The position numbers were made by a program, and so were the translations under genes. This document shows, one piece after another, positions 1 through 14,822 of a DNA stretch of 64,000 nucleotides. Source of the DNA: Molothrus aeneus (lineage: Eukaryota; Chordata; Aves; Passeriformes; Icteridae); the NCBI RefSeq assembly GCF_037042795.1, contig NC_089648.1, positions 4,801,501 through 4,865,500 on the forward strand, read 5' to 3'. The notes under the pieces were generated by a model. That model had not been told where the DNA came from and made no database searches. It was given only the letters and a program-made list of their open reading frames with translations. Every line of letters begins with the position of its first letter. Position 1 is the stretch's first letter.

Positions 1-3000
1 ATGAGTTCCAGTCAAGTTGGTTCTTCAATGATGTTTGGAATTTTGCATCTATTAAAGAAAATCCTGGAAAACTGTATCAATAAGGCACCGATATGCACTC
101 CAAAAATTTAAAAACAATAAAGTATAGGATTACAGCATAACATAAGTCATCTTGGTTCATCTTCCACAAATACAAACTAAAATAAGTTTTAAACACTGCT
201 TGACTAGGAAAAGAAGAAGCTTTTATATTCTGGGGCCTCTCAGAAGAAGCAGAAGACATCACAGAACTGAAGCTGTAACACAAGGGAAGAGGGTAATTTA
301 ATGAGGAGTTATATATTAAAAAGCAGCTAATAACAATTAACTGCTCTGTGACAAGAAACTTCCACGTCACTCACTGAATTCTGCATTCCTAGCAGGAATT
401 AGTTCCATTTATTCCTAAACAATTCATTGGAACACTGGGTTTGCAATGGCAAGGTGGGAAATGCTTTTTAAACTCAGAAATCTCATTTCAGTCAAACTCC
501 AAATGGTGCTTGAAAAGAGGGGGAAAGATTAAGAAATAAGACCCGGATCAAGTTTCTCTACATTGGCTGAAATTTCATTTTCCATTAAAGCTGTCAACCA
601 GCTTTACTGAAATAAGTGATTTTAATTACACTTGACAACCCCAAAACTGCTGTCTTATTTGCAAAAGTCCTGTTCAACATTAGCCACCAAAAGAAAAATC
701 AATATTTCAACTCATCCCTTTTCTCCAGGAATTGATTCTCCTGCAAAGCAGATGGAAAGCAGCATTTTCATAGGGGAGTTGCTGAGAGAAATATCTAGAA
801 GGCACAAAATAGTGACTTCCACATATGCAAGTAGATTGACATCTAGTGTAAAAACACTGAACTACAAAGCCACATCAACAAGGATTCATTTAAAATGTTT
901 TTAAATGACAAAATAATCAAATCTTCCAAATGCAAATACTTGATTTTTTTTTAATAGCTACACAGAGCCAAAAACATTGTACCAGTGACTGAGGAAATGC
1001 AGCTTCCAGCAGAGGAGAAATGAGATGTCAGCAGTGAATCAGAACAGCAAATGAGAAAAATCAGAAATGAAGTGTGCCAGGGAGAACAAGGAAGAGGAAC
1101 ACAGGCCAGCTGGTCAAGGAGAAGCTTTTTCCACCTTTAGATAAGGTGGAGTGAAGAGTTAGAGACAAAGGCAGAATGCTTGCATGGTTTAATTTTAGAA
1201 TTTATGACTGAAAGTTATCTTGGATACTCCCATTTCTGTACTGCAGGCCCAGAGACTCATGAGGAGAGGCATAAGTAGTCTCTAATCAACTGTGTTCTTT
1301 AACACAATGAATAAGGAAAGGAAGTTTCTATGTTGTAGAAAAGATAAATAAAAGGCTTTTCAAAGTCATTCCACTGAAGATTGACCCCTTGTATCAGCAT
1401 CATGATCCCAGAATTTCACATATTAAATATCTTCGGGCAAAGATCAAAGATGCTTTCATTCCTTTCAAAGGAATACATTTCAAAGAAATCTCAAGAGTTT
1501 GTCACCCTTTTACTCTGCCCAGCATTGGTGGCATTGGCAGAGATTTTGGGCCTCACCACATTTTCCTGGCTGTTTCAGCCCTCTTTTCAAGTCCCTGCCT
1601 GTAAGCAATATCTAAAAAATAGTATCTTAAAAGCTGAGAGAAAAGCATACAAACAACTCCTGACTCATTCACAACTCATTTTCCATAATAATGTTAGGCC
1701 ATCTCTCCGTCTCAAACCCAATGATTCATTGTGTCCTGATACCCTATTGCCCTCAGTGATGATGGTGAATTTTTTTTCTTTTTTAAAATAAATACAATTC
1801 CTCACCTTGCCACTGACCCAATGTGTTAATCATCACAAAACTGGCAGTTTGTGCTGTTGTAGATAGGACCCAAGGGTTTTTTTGACTCAGGAAAACTCAG
1901 GACTCCAGGGAACTTCTGCACAATGAGTCAGAGGTGAGCCATGACTTTGGGATAAGCTCTGGAAATGGCAAATACAGCTGGAAAAATGAAACCAGGGCTG
2001 CTCCCAGGGCCATTTCTGCAAGGGCACAGGAGTGAGCTCCACTCTGAACCAAACTTTCCTGACAGTAATGACACTGTACACACCAGGTCAGCTGGAAAAT
2101 GGTTCCTTGGCACCATTTAAACCCTACAGAGTTCTGAAGGGAAAGCTAAGGAGAACTTGCTCAGTCCCAAAGACCCTGCCAATCTCAAACGCATCCAGTT
2201 TTGCTCCTCAAGCTAAGGATTTTCAGAAGCTACAAACAGTCAGAACCCAAGGGAAAAAAAATCCAAATGCTGTCCACTTTTTGTTTTGGGCTTGAAACCA
2301 AACAACACAAATTAAATTAACTGGAGAAATGCCCAATACAGCTCTGTGACTGCCCCCAAGTAACTACTGCAGGAATACACTGAAAACAAGGGCAAGTTAC
2401 GTGATTTTGGAACAAAACCCTTGTTCTGTTTTCCTTGAGTGTCTGAACTCCATTTTACATCCCTACATGCTAGGATACAAAACCTCCACAGACAGACTGC
2501 AGGAAATGATCCATCACCGATTCAGGATCTGCTTTTTCTCATTTGCCATCAGTAACACACCGAGTTGGATTAAAAAAAGGTAAGACTTAAATATACCATG
2601 GCCTTACTTGAATGTAATAGTTTTATTTTTAGCATGTTTGTAATTAGGAGAGCTAGACACCAAAGCAGCAAAGTGTGCAATGAACTTGAACAGAGTAAGA
2701 AATACCTGGAAATTATTCATAATACTCTTATTATCTCCTTTTCACTAAGGATTAGTAATAATCCCTCATACTCAGATTTATTAATCAACTGCCAAAAAAT
2801 CATGAGACCAGCTGAAATCTGAGATCATCAAACCAAAATTCAGATGTTTGCCTGCCTTTGTGTTTTGGCATCATCTCAACAATGCAATATGGAAGGCTAC
2901 AAACCTTTATTTAAAACAGAATTTCAATTTCTGTAGAGTAGTTTTGTACTGAGGGCTTGGGCCTTGAGCAAAAAAAAATCAAGTATTGTCACAAATGTTT

Positions 3001-5630
3001 AATTAGCAATGCAGCCAATCAAGATGCTATCACTGAGTCATTAGTGAATTAAATATTATTGGTGTGCCTGAAAACAGATTTAAAAACCACGTTCCCCATA
3101 ATTAGCTAAAACTAACCTCCCTTTCTAGACTTTTTTTTATTCAGCAACTAGAACACATCAGAAGTTATTTGGTAGAACAAAAGCCCTCTTGGCATAGTTT
3201 CTTAAGTTATAACGCTTTCTCCCAGAGGAATTTAATTGTTAACCTTTCTTATAAAATCTTTCCATCAAGACCCATAAGATTTGAAAACCCTCTTCCCAAG
3301 GCTTTCTTTATTTTTTTATTCATCACTAGACCGCTTAAACGTCATCAAGACAGAATTTCTTTGTCATCCAGTCATTCTGCCATATTACAGTGGTATAAAA
3401 TAACCAAAACTTCAACTTAAATTGCCACCAGAGGATCTTGCTTCCTGTCAAGCTGGAATGGAGCCAGGACACAAAAGTGCTCCTGGATTTCAGTGTCTGC
3501 TGGTGTCAAAACAGCTGCTCTTCCCTCTCTTGCAGAGGGACAGAATCACCAACAAAAATAGAAGTACCTGGTTGTCCTGCCCATCTCATTCTGTACTTTT
3601 TTGAGCTGGTTACAGACCCAGAACTAATATTTTCTTTTATCCAGCATTTAGAGTACTTCACCTAATTCCTTCCTGTTCAGCAAATCCCAGGAGTGCTGTA
3701 TAAAAGCCATACAGAGGATACTCTGCTCTTTCCTAGACTAGGGGGGGAAATGTACCACAGTCCTTCCCTTTTGCTCTCCCGTGTTTAGATGTGACCTTGA
3801 GATGAATTCCAAAAGCCACTCATACGTTCCCTGCTGATCCTCTGAGAGCAGGGAGGCAGGCTGAGAACAGGATTGCCAACCACAGAGCTCCTAACAAGCG
3901 GCATCAACACTCCCTGGAAATGGACTGTGTGTTCCACCCTCGGGCAGCCTGTGGCACCTGTGTCCCTCCCTACACCAGCTTCCACTGCAGGGTTTGCCCA
4001 ATCTTGTGACCAGCACAACATGCCCATTCTGTATTTTGAGAGTGTGGATCAGAGAAGAACTGATTCCCACCTAAAGACAGCTGTTCAAAATTAACACTTG
4101 CTGCATACCAGGTATAACTTCATTGGCATCAACACATCATGGACTACAAACCCTATGTCCTTTCCCACTTTGTCCTCTGAGGTCCTCTTTAACAACAGCC
4201 ACAATAAACAGGTGCCTGCCAGGAAAACCACCCTGCAAACAAACATTTGGGTGCCCTGGACAGTGCCCAGCATAACCCAAGAGGCTGCACAGTCCCTGCC
4301 TTCAGTGCTCTGGCACATCCATTCCTGCTATTCACTGGAAGCACTGGGATAGGCAGCACAGATCGCCTGGCCCAGAACAAAGAATATTCTATTTTTGTCC
4401 AGTGCCCCATGTCTCAAAGCACATACTGATTTAAACAGGCCAAAGGAGTGAGGGAAGTATTTCCCATAACAAGCCAGGGAGATATGCACAGGCACAATCC
4501 CATTGAAGGCACCTGGACTCTGCACTCAGCCATCCATCTCAAGGTGAAGGTCATCCTTCTGGAAAGCCACATCAGCTGGAAAAACACTTAGAGAATTTCA
4601 GGAAGTTCTGTTTTCAAACCCCATGGTAACACAGACCTCTTTTAGGCCTTTCTATAGGAGTCACATTCCCAGTGACTTGATCCCCTTGGGAGAAGACAAA
4701 TTTCCATGCAGGACTCCAGCTAAAGCCATTAAGTTCATTTTTTATCTCCATTTGGGAGGATAATTAGGAAGAAGAGAGCTAATAACAGAGTGGTTTCCTC
4801 AGGGCAAAGGCATTGGGCAAGTCTCCAGCAGGAAGGATTTTCAGCACAGGTCCCAGCACCATCCCAGAGCTCCAGCATCCTCTCCCACATCAATCCCACA
4901 CGGCCAGGGGACGTTTTAAGTCCCAGGCACCTCTGCCACCACCACACTGCTTCATGTCTGAGCCCCATGTGCTCCAGACTTGGCAATTCCCAGGTCTCCA
5001 GCAGGCATGGCTTGCATGTCTGACAACTACAAAACTCAAGATGATTTTTAATTCTATTGAACAACACCAAGCAAAATATTTAGCATTTCTCAGAACATGT
5101 CACTCAGTAAATTCCAAGGTTGTCAGCCTTCCATATGCTCCTATAATTCCAAACCAGAAACCTCCCATTTGATATTAGCTAAAATACTAAACCAGACAAG
5201 TTGAAGAGATTTTTGTTAGCCTGCATAACTGTGACCAAACTCAGGCAAAACAGCAGCTTTCAAATGAGAATAATACACAGTTCTAATACAATACTGTAGA
5301 TCTAAGGGGTTTTTTTAATGTTCATTCTGGGTCTACCAGCCCTCAAAAATTTGCTGTGTGTAGTCAGAGCGCATGGCAGAGAAACCCTGCTGCTGTTCTG
5401 GTCCTACACCAACACCCTCTAAAAGGATAATGAAGACAGCATCACATTTCAGAAGAGATTTCCTGGAGGCCTGCTGAGCTGACCTTGTTTACAAGTACTC
5501 ACTGAAACGATTAATTGCTTGTATGTTCCACTCCACACTGCATTTTCTGCCCATACTATCCATATGGACATGAGCCAGAACAAAAATTTCTATGTAATTA
5601 TCCTATTAATTATTATTAATGCTAGTATTT

Positions 5631-5653
5631 AACAACAACAACAACAACAACAA
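5631..5653. repeat. (AAC)n microsatellite
   Basis: About eight AAC units in ACYP2 intron 3. Confidence 0.9.
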
Positions 5654-8600
5654 AGCCAGCTGGCATATAACAATTGCTTTACTTCTGGTATGAGAACTAC
5701 AAAGGGCATGTTTGTATTTTATAGCTACTAACAAGGAAAGTTGAACAGTTTTGTTTTAAACTACAGGACCAGAAGAGCAAAGAGCAGAGTGGTGAAGGGA
5801 ACAGGGAACAACCTGAATCCAGAGTCAGCATCAGAATTTCTGTGCAATTGAGCCAATCAGCTCCCCTCAGTACTAATTTACAAATGGAAACCTATAGCAC
5901 ATTCTCATTCTCTGGCTCTATTCCTTAATTTTACTATTTGCTTCTTGGTATCAGGAATTTCATGTTGATAAAGCAGAATGAGGTCCTGACTGACTCCAGC
6001 CTATGTGGGCTTTTTTTCATTGTACTCTTGAACATTTTGAGATTAGAAAGATGGATTTCTTCTGGACCTGGCAGAAAGCAACAGCTCCATCTGGGCCAGA
6101 GGAATCAGCTGATACAATAATGCAGCTGCAGGGCTTGCAGCAGGCCAAAAGCAGTTATTGGAAATTAAATAAGCACATAACACACCCTGAAATTCTGGGC
6201 AGTGCTTCACTGACATTAGTTAACCAATGCACAGAGTTCCAACAATTTACAGGAAGAAACTCTGTTCCAAGGATTAGCATAGAACTGGATATCAACACTC
6301 CCACACTACCTCAGCTCCATCACAAATTTGCCATAAGAGACTGTACTGATGCTGCTCTGTGCCCTACTTCCTCCACATACAGCATGGGAATAATCCATGT
6401 GTAACTACTCACCAAAACTATCTTCAATTTTAATTCACATTTGCACTAGGAATTTTTAAAAAAAAGTGTTTACCACATTTTGTCTAAGCCCTCATTCCAA
6501 ATTTAGGTAGTCCCTTCATGGTTCTCAATTTCAGCTCCACTACAAAGCCAAAAAGCAAATCAGAACTCTGGTTTTTGAAGTTGCACTGCATTGTGCTGAT
6601 TTGGCATTTAGGACATCACAGACTGCAGTAAGAGCATCAATGCCCCCAGGCTGGGTAGCAGCAGGTCCTGGCAGCTGAACTTGACACAAAACTACTCAAG
6701 TGTTGTGTGACCTGGACAAGACAGAAATGTGGAAAACACAGAAACCCATTAGATCTTGATCACATCCCAGCCAAGGCTTTTTAAAACACAGGTAGACACA
6801 AGCAGTGATGTTTGTGATGAACAGCAAAGGTGTATTCCCATCCCTGAGGTGGGACTGACACTGCTCAAGCACTTTTCCAGCAAAGCAGCGAGCAGCACAG
6901 GCAACAGAAATCTGCAGCAGCAAAATCCCATCTTTGCATGTACTCCCAACCAGAGACAGGTCACAGGTGTTATTCCCTGGAAAACTGATTTGCTGTAGGT
7001 TGAACAGATTCACCTCCAAAAGGAACTGAACTTGCAGTTTTCTGGGAGTCTTCACTCCAACAAAGGAGCCCTGCAGCCCTCTGACTGCCAAGGAAGACCT
7101 CAGTTTCCAGGCTCCAGCTCCTGGATCCACAGCCTGGAAAAGCAGGGCAGATCAGGGAGATCTGAGACTGGTAGCAGGCAGCTGCTTTTCTCCACCCCTC
7201 CTAGAACACCCAGCCAAACATCTTCCTAAACTCTTGAAATTCACCCTGCAAACAACCATCTAAAATTAAAGATTATTTTAACCCTATCCAGACCAACAGG
7301 GGGGTAGAATTGTGCTGCCTGAAAAGCTCCTAGCATTGACATTAAAATCTAATTTCAAGGAAGGGTTTTTATTACACAGTGAGCAGGGACAGAGGCTCAG
7401 TGGAGTGTGATGGTGTCAGGTGAGCTTCTCTATGGTACACCAAACCAGCTTAGATCCAGAAGTATGATGAATGAAACATCACTAAACAATTGCTGGGAGA
7501 TCTGCAAACAGGAATGGATTGGGATTTTGTTCCAAATTGGTTTGGTTTTTAGCACATATTAAAATCCTACAGCTCTAAAGAGTAAAAAAGGGAAGGAAAA
7601 CTCCTTGCCCAGGATCCTCTCCCAACAGAATGTCCATTGGGAGTTCAAGAAAACTGCTTAAACTGAGTACCAGTTGCCCAGCAATTGGGCATTAATTAAA
7701 TTTAATGCCTGATTTTTTTTTCCTAAATTAAAAACTCTGCCTTCCCCCCTACCCCCCCATGAAGTTCTGAACACTTGGCAGATTGATTTCCTTTGTTCCT
7801 CTAGCAGCAGGAAGAGCCCAGAGCATCACATGAGCAGAGCACAAATGTGAACACCAGCGGAAAGCAATGAAGGTACACAAGCAGAGCATTCATTATGGAT
7901 GAGCTCAGGCAGCTGTTTCACCCCAGCTAGGGAAAAAACATCTCCAAGAAAACCAGCTTTGAAAAGAAAGCTTCTCATCCAGTCACAGAGTGACTACAGT
8001 AAATCAGCTGGAGAGCAAAAGGCTGACAGACCAAGCCCAGGGACTTCTCCAAGTGACTCTGTCTAGAGAGACTTCAGGATCCCCCTGCAGGGGGGCCACA
8101 TAAAGACAAAGACACCAAAACTAATATTAACTCTGCAGGATAGCTGGTGACATCCAGCACAGTTCAAGGGAAACATCTCAGGGCACCATCTTACACAAAT
8201 AAACATTGTATTTCTGTGGAGAGTCAGACCAGGGAGTAGAGGGAGGGAGGAACTGGGGAAAAAGAACAAGGTAAAATTCAGTTATATAATGAAGTCACCC
8301 AGAGAGGCTTTTTTTTCTACTGCTGCAATAGTGGCTGAGGGAAGAGCAGCACCAAAAGCAATTTTGATTTTTCTGCTGTTGGCAAATGGTGTATCTCAAG
8401 TACACAAGTGTGAAACACACTCATTTTTGATAAAAATATGGTAAATAAACTGAACACAGCTTGCTAATGAACCAAGCAGAACGACAGTAATTAAGGAATA
8501 AAATAAAACATTAACAGGCTTCAGAGCACTTTCCCCATAAAAGCTGAAGTAGCTTCCTCTCCCTTTCTGGCTAACATGGCATAAGGAATAGAGATTTTGC

Positions 8601-11600
8601 TTCTAGTGCTACATTCACCTGGCTAAGGAAGTGCTGAAATCTCACAGAAGATGCTTTTTACCACCACAACATTGATAAGATCAGCAGCAGCAAGAATCAT
8701 GATTTGTGCATAATTACATCAGCAAATTCAGAACTGAATCCACCTCCTCAGCACAGGGCTCCTGGTTAAGTCTGCTAGAGGTTTTCCATTTGGGATAGAC
8801 CTTGGCATTCCTGTGGGAGAGCTCCTGCTGCACTACACACAAGATTTAATACACTTGGAGATTTAATTCCCTCCTGATTTCCCACCAGGAGCAGCTTCAC
8901 CTGAATGCCTGCCCACTTGTGGCACCCCTTTTGGGGACAGCAGCAGCACCCCCACAGTGGTCTTGTCACCCTCACATTATGCAACTCTAATATTAAAGTT
9001 TAATGTTACTTTCTCCTGTGGATTGCAAACACAAACCTCCAGACCCAGAATAACACCCTTCAGATAGAAAAATGGCCATAACAGGCTTGTTCCCTGCTCA
9101 GTAATTTTCAAATATCAGCACACCAAAAGGAAAGCAAAAAAATTGCAGTTCTGAAGTTGTTCTTTCAGTTCTGACATTGTTCTTTAAGAGTCACATGAGT
9201 TGGTTTGTATTTTCAGAACTTGTTTGAAGCATCACATCCAGAATAGGTTTCCAGGAAACTGACACTAAGTACATGTTTTTATTGATAATTACCAGTTTGT
9301 TGCCAAAGATCTATTTTTGACTGTGTGCACAGTTAACCACCCTGCTAAACTAAATAACAAAAGCCATTAAAAATCCTAGTTTAAGCTGACTTTTACTCAT
9401 TAATGTCTCTCTAAGTGTTGTGGTGGAGCACTAAAGACACATTAAGCACTTTATTCAGCACAAAAAGCCAAATGAATGGCACCAAACTGCACCACATCCT
9501 ACTGCATCAGCAGTAACAGAACACCTTCACTTTGGAAATAAAAAAGCATTACATGTGGCTAAATAAGAAAAATATCAGCATTAAAGAATGCATAAATGCT
9601 CAACTGAACAAAAGCCTCCCAGTAGAAATAATGAATTACATTGGAAATTTTATTTTAAAATCAGTCTCCCACAAAGCTCAACCAACCCTTCATAGAACAG
9701 TTATTATGGTTTAGTTAAGATTAATTTTGAGCAGAAAGAAGGCTGACTTCCCAGTGTGGAAGAAAGGCACATGATTCCTAATTATGCAGTAAAATGCCTA
9801 AATGGAGTGTTCAAACAACAGCTCAACTTGCCTGTGTTTACAGTACAATCCAATACAGCCTTGAAATCCTTCCTGCTTCTAACTGTGCAGCCAAGATGTT
9901 GGAATTGAGTGTTCCCAGAGATACCCATCAGCAAAGCCAATAGAAGTCTGGAATTCCATAGAAAACTCAGCCTTGGTTCCTAACACTGCTAAAGGACTTG
10001 GGAGCATTAATGCAGCATCCACCAGAGACAGGAGAAAAGTGAACTATCTTGCCTAACATCCCATTCTGAGTTTTCCAAGACAATGCAAACGCTAGCACTG
10101 CTTATTCCAGACCCAAAATCCTAGAAATTCAGACCTGTTTACATGCAGAAATATCTGGTAAATGTTCTATAAACAAAAACACTTCAGTGATAAGAACTGG
10201 AAGCAGATACTTGATAAAGAATTCCAATTCCACAGAGCTACTGTAAAAAAGAATCTACAAGGTCACGCAAGGCAGCTATTTTTATACTCCAGCAGAAGAA
10301 ACGGGGCTGTGGAAAACTTTTTTTTTTTTGGCACTATTCTATATCCAGAAAGACCCAAGCATGGCTAAAAGCTTTTGTGGTTTAAGGCATTGCAGGGAAC
10401 AGGCACATCCAGTGCAGTGGAAAGCAGAGGAGCCGTGCCAGGAGGCCACAGCTATTTCTGGCTGTCACTGGTGGGCTGGGTGACCTTCAGGGCACAGGGA
10501 CACCTCCTCCCCCAGCCCCTGGGGGCACACAGGGAAAACTGCCTTTTCCTGGGCCCCAGAGGGACAGGGGAATTCCCTTAGGACACTGCACAAGATGAGC
10601 CACTGGGCCTCTGGGTTTGCGCTGGAAGCACATGCAGCTCCCCTTCAGCTGAACAGCTCACTCACTTTATTCTCAGTAACCAAAAGCTCCATGTTCTCAC
10701 TTACCTGACCCATTCCTTGGCTTTTAGACAGAGTTCAGCTGCTACAACAAATTAATTAGTTCATTCAGCTAATTTTATATGACTAAAAAACCCCAAAGAA
10801 CAAGGTTTACTCCTGTTTTTCCCAGGCTATCATCAGTAACAGTTCAGTAAATTTCATTTACAGGACCAGTAACTACAATAATTCACAATTTAGACTGTCA
10901 ATTTTAAGCAATAAATAATTATAGAGAAGAAATTAATACCTCAAACATTCAAAATGAAAAGAGAAAGAATCCCATTTACCATTTTATTACCCACAAAAGT
11001 TATAGCCTAATTTAGTATACATTAGTCTTACCTTTAAACAAAAAATATAATCAAACATTTAAACCGTAATATTATTACATTTGGAGCTACACTGAATTAT
11101 AACATTCCCATCATATTTTCCTGTCATTTGCTATTGATTTACTGAAACACTGTGAATCACCTTCAGCAGTGATTAATGTAAAAACTGTTCTTCATTACCA
11201 TCATAAATGAGAACAAATTTAACACCTCTCACTGGTTTGAATTTTAACAAAGTTAAGAAAATATTTAAAAACATGATTTTCATTTCCTTCTGCCCTTTCT
11301 CCAAAATCTGTCCCTGTCAGCTTCTGGAGAACAGCACATCCCAGGAATATTTCAGCCATCCTGCTGGGCACATCTCTGCCTCACCAACAAGTCTGTGTGC
11401 AAATCCATGTTAAGGATTCTTCTCCTAAACAACACTTCTAGTTTGAGCAAAATACTTTTAAAAATATCCCTTTTCAAAAGGAGAAAAATCTCAAAATATT
11501 GACTAAAATCCGTTCATTTTATAACTGAACACCAATTGGGTATTAAGAGCTAGAATTTTTTTCCCCCACAGGTATTTTTAGTAGCATCTAGTTCCATTGA

Positions 11601-12199
11601 AGGCCTATTCTCTACAACCAATTAAAAATTATACTGGGGGAAAAAGGCATTTATTCAATGTCACTTGGTACAGACAAGAACCTTTGCTACACCTGATTAG
11701 TGAAACAATGACAAATATGATAATAACAATACAGAGTTTCATTCTCTTCTACATGGTAAAAATCTAGATTTTTCTATGCATTTATACACTACAGTAATTT
11801 AAGTCTTGTGTCAGTTAAATCTTAATATTAATTCTTCTTAACTGACATTGGCAATAAAAAATACAATATTCAAAGGCAATTAGCATTAGTTTCTTAATTC
11901 CTAATTTCCTAATTCCTAAAACCCATTTCCAAGACAAGTCATCTATATTTAGAACCCTGCCTTTCCCTAGAGACAGGAAGAACATTCACTGGGCTGTTAT
12001 GTGCTTGTGCTTAAAAAAATACCCTAAGATTTCACATTTTCAAGTGTCACCCTGATTTGAAACCTTGGATTTTTGGAGTAAATTCTGAATTTGGCACTCT
12101 ACAGACTCTTATCTTCCCTTTTTAATGGATAACTAAGCAATTTGTCATTGAAGTTTAAAAAATTCTCCCAGGAAAGCAACTTCCAGCCTGTCAGTGCAG

Positions 12200-12213
12200 G
12201 TTGCTATGGCAAC
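12200..12213. promoter_or_regulatory. RFX X-box-like motif in ACYP2 intron 3
   Basis: GTTGCTATGGCAAC has perfect inverted 5-bp arms (GTTGC/GCAAC) around a 4-bp spacer and differs from the ideal RFX palindrome by one base. Its function is unknown. Confidence 0.4.
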
Positions 12214-14530
12214 AGCCACCATGACTACACAGAGCCCAACCTTATTTAATGGGTAAAGTGGAAAAAAATAGCACAAGATAATATAATGAAAAATCCTCTG
12301 GTGTGAGAACTCCTGGAGAAAAAATTAAATAAAACAAACGACTACACTCCTCTACCGCATTTTTTATCATCAGTTCATACCTTGGCTGGCAAAAAAAGGC
12401 CTCCACTTTACCATAAAACCTTGTTATGCTACAGAAATAGCGTAGCTCTGCTTCTCTTGGGACTTGACAGGTAAAACCCTCTGAAAATTAGCTTTTTTAA
12501 TCTAAGGATGAGGGGTGTGATCTGTGTGGAGCAGAAGCAGCAAAGGGAACAAGACTGTAAAATACAGTGAGGAAAAAGATGGATTCTAGCATAACAGTCT
12601 AAAAATAGATTCCCTGCAAACAGAGCATGAATGGTTGAGGATCTTCAGAACTAACAGCTCCATCTAGAGTTAAAAACCAAGGGATACCAAAACAAGCTGA
12701 CAGGTGAAAGTTTCTCAAGACTTCTTAAAAACACCCTCTAAAACATTCTCCAAGTTCTCCCATTTAAAAAATCTGCTTTAAAATACTCTACATAAAAGTC
12801 ACCTAATCCCTGATGAACCTAGAAGGTTTTCATTAAAACCAAACAATGCAAAATTGAAATATCTAAAAGTGCTCATCTACCCCTTGGGCTTCCTGCAGCT
12901 CAGTGACATTCCCACTGCAATCTGAGGCTTGGGGAAGTTGGTACATTTTCAGTGGGATAAGATTTTAGCACCACAGAATATCAAGGAATTGGTCTGCCAG
13001 TACTTCCAAAGAAATTCATACCCATGAATTTCAACACTAAATGAATGGCCCAATCAAGGATATGACTTCCTGTACATGCAGCACTTCCCAGGCCCCAGCT
13101 GTTCACACTTATTTAAAATTTAACACTGCTTTCTGCAGAGGCAGGAGGCCCCTGCTCAACTTGCTCCAGAGCAAACTATTTTGCATGGCACCTCCCAAAG
13201 TAACTCAGCATGACTACATTTGATGTCTGCTTGTTCTCTTGTTCCTCTTAAGTTGTATCTTACCTTGCAACCTGCACAAAAATAATAAATTATATAAAGC
13301 CAAGGCTTCTTGAGGCTGAGCATGGACTGGATACATTGTGGCTGTGCCTCCCAATATAATTACTGATACAAGAATAGAATGAAAAGGGGCAGAAAATGGG
13401 GAGCTGCTGGAAAACCATTGGGTTAGAGGTCTGCTGCATTCCTGCTCCAGAACAAAGGCAGGCTTTGTTAGTCACCCCATGCTTCTGGCAACACTGGAGA
13501 GCCTCATGGACTTTTCCCCACATTTTTTACACTTTCCCTCTCTTTATCATCCTCTCAATCCTTTATTCCTCTCTTTCATCCTCTTATCTTGCTTTGCCTA
13601 TTTACCTGTAGGACATCTGTACTTTCATGGCATCCCTACTCCTTTCAGTCCATGCTCTTGACTCTATTTAGCATCATAAAGAGACAAATATTGCTTAGGA
13701 CAGACCAAAACACCTTTACTACTTCCCCCTAAAGTACATTAATATAAAAAACCCAGAACCAGCAAAACAACTGAGAAATTTTATCACCACCACCATGTGA
13801 TTTTTAAGCTGTTCTGTGCTTCATGTTTAATTGAAAAGCTGGGGCAAGTGTGAAAATACTGCTCTAAATGACACTGCACAAACTGCTCTGGAAAGATTCC
13901 CACAGGGTAACAAACATCACCAGGAAACTTTCCTGAAATATCTGACTATTGATTCATGCACTTCTTCCTCTGCAGAGTGTTTGATTTCCTTGACCATGCA
14001 GGAGCTACAAATTTTTAACAAGTGTCATCAGAGTGTCTTTAAGTCCTGAAAAGCTAAAACACAAACCAGAACATGTATAGGCAGTTGGTAATGGAATTTT
14101 TTCCTGGTGATTTATCACATTTGAAATACAAATATATGTTTAGGGTTATTGGTTTGTACCCACTTCCTACAGAATAAGCAATCCTCATTTTGTTGCTTTG
14201 GTTTTTGAAAATGGCATTTTAAAATAACATTTAAATCTGAGAACACAGTATTATGGATTCATAGCATTATTTTAAAAAAGCTGAAAAAACCTTTCAGAAC
14301 CTCAAGACCATTTTGGTCCATTATTCACTAGTACCAGCAGAGAGAAATAAGGGTCTTTCAAAGGAGCAGTTTATACACAAGAGTTCCCTTTTCATATGCA
14401 GCTTCACCAAGTTAATGGCAAAAATAAACTCACTGCCTTTTCCACACACTGGAGAGTACAGAGGGCACAAGGAAAACACTTCCTATTTCAGAATTTTACT
14501 CCAGGACCCCAAATGTAATAATCCATGCAT

Positions 14531-14822
14531 CAAAAACCACACTTTGACTTCACATTGCCACATATTCCCACATCAGAGGAACACATCGATTTCCAACATG
14601 AAATAAAGGAGCAGCGACTGAAAACAACTTTTTATTTCTTCTGGATCTGTGTTTTCAAATGAAAAAGCAGGACAACAAATAAAAAAACAAACCCTGGTTT
14701 CTTACGTGGTCAGTTTCATGTTCCAAGTTAAATAAAAATGTGGCACCAACACTGAAATTCACAAAGCATGAAGAGATCTGGATATTAAACTCTTTCAAAA
14801 ATTAAGTACAAACTTGATACAA
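14531..14822. repeat. 292-bp duplicated segment, copy A (in ACYP2 intron 3)
   Basis: This segment matches 18935-19226 at roughly 94% by eye, in the same orientation. It has no direct repeats at its edges, so it is probably the donor copy. Confidence 0.85.

Noticed and set aside
6696..7130. 144-codon minus-strand frame in ACYP2 intron 3
   Set aside because: No family motif and no splice partners; length is compatible with chance.
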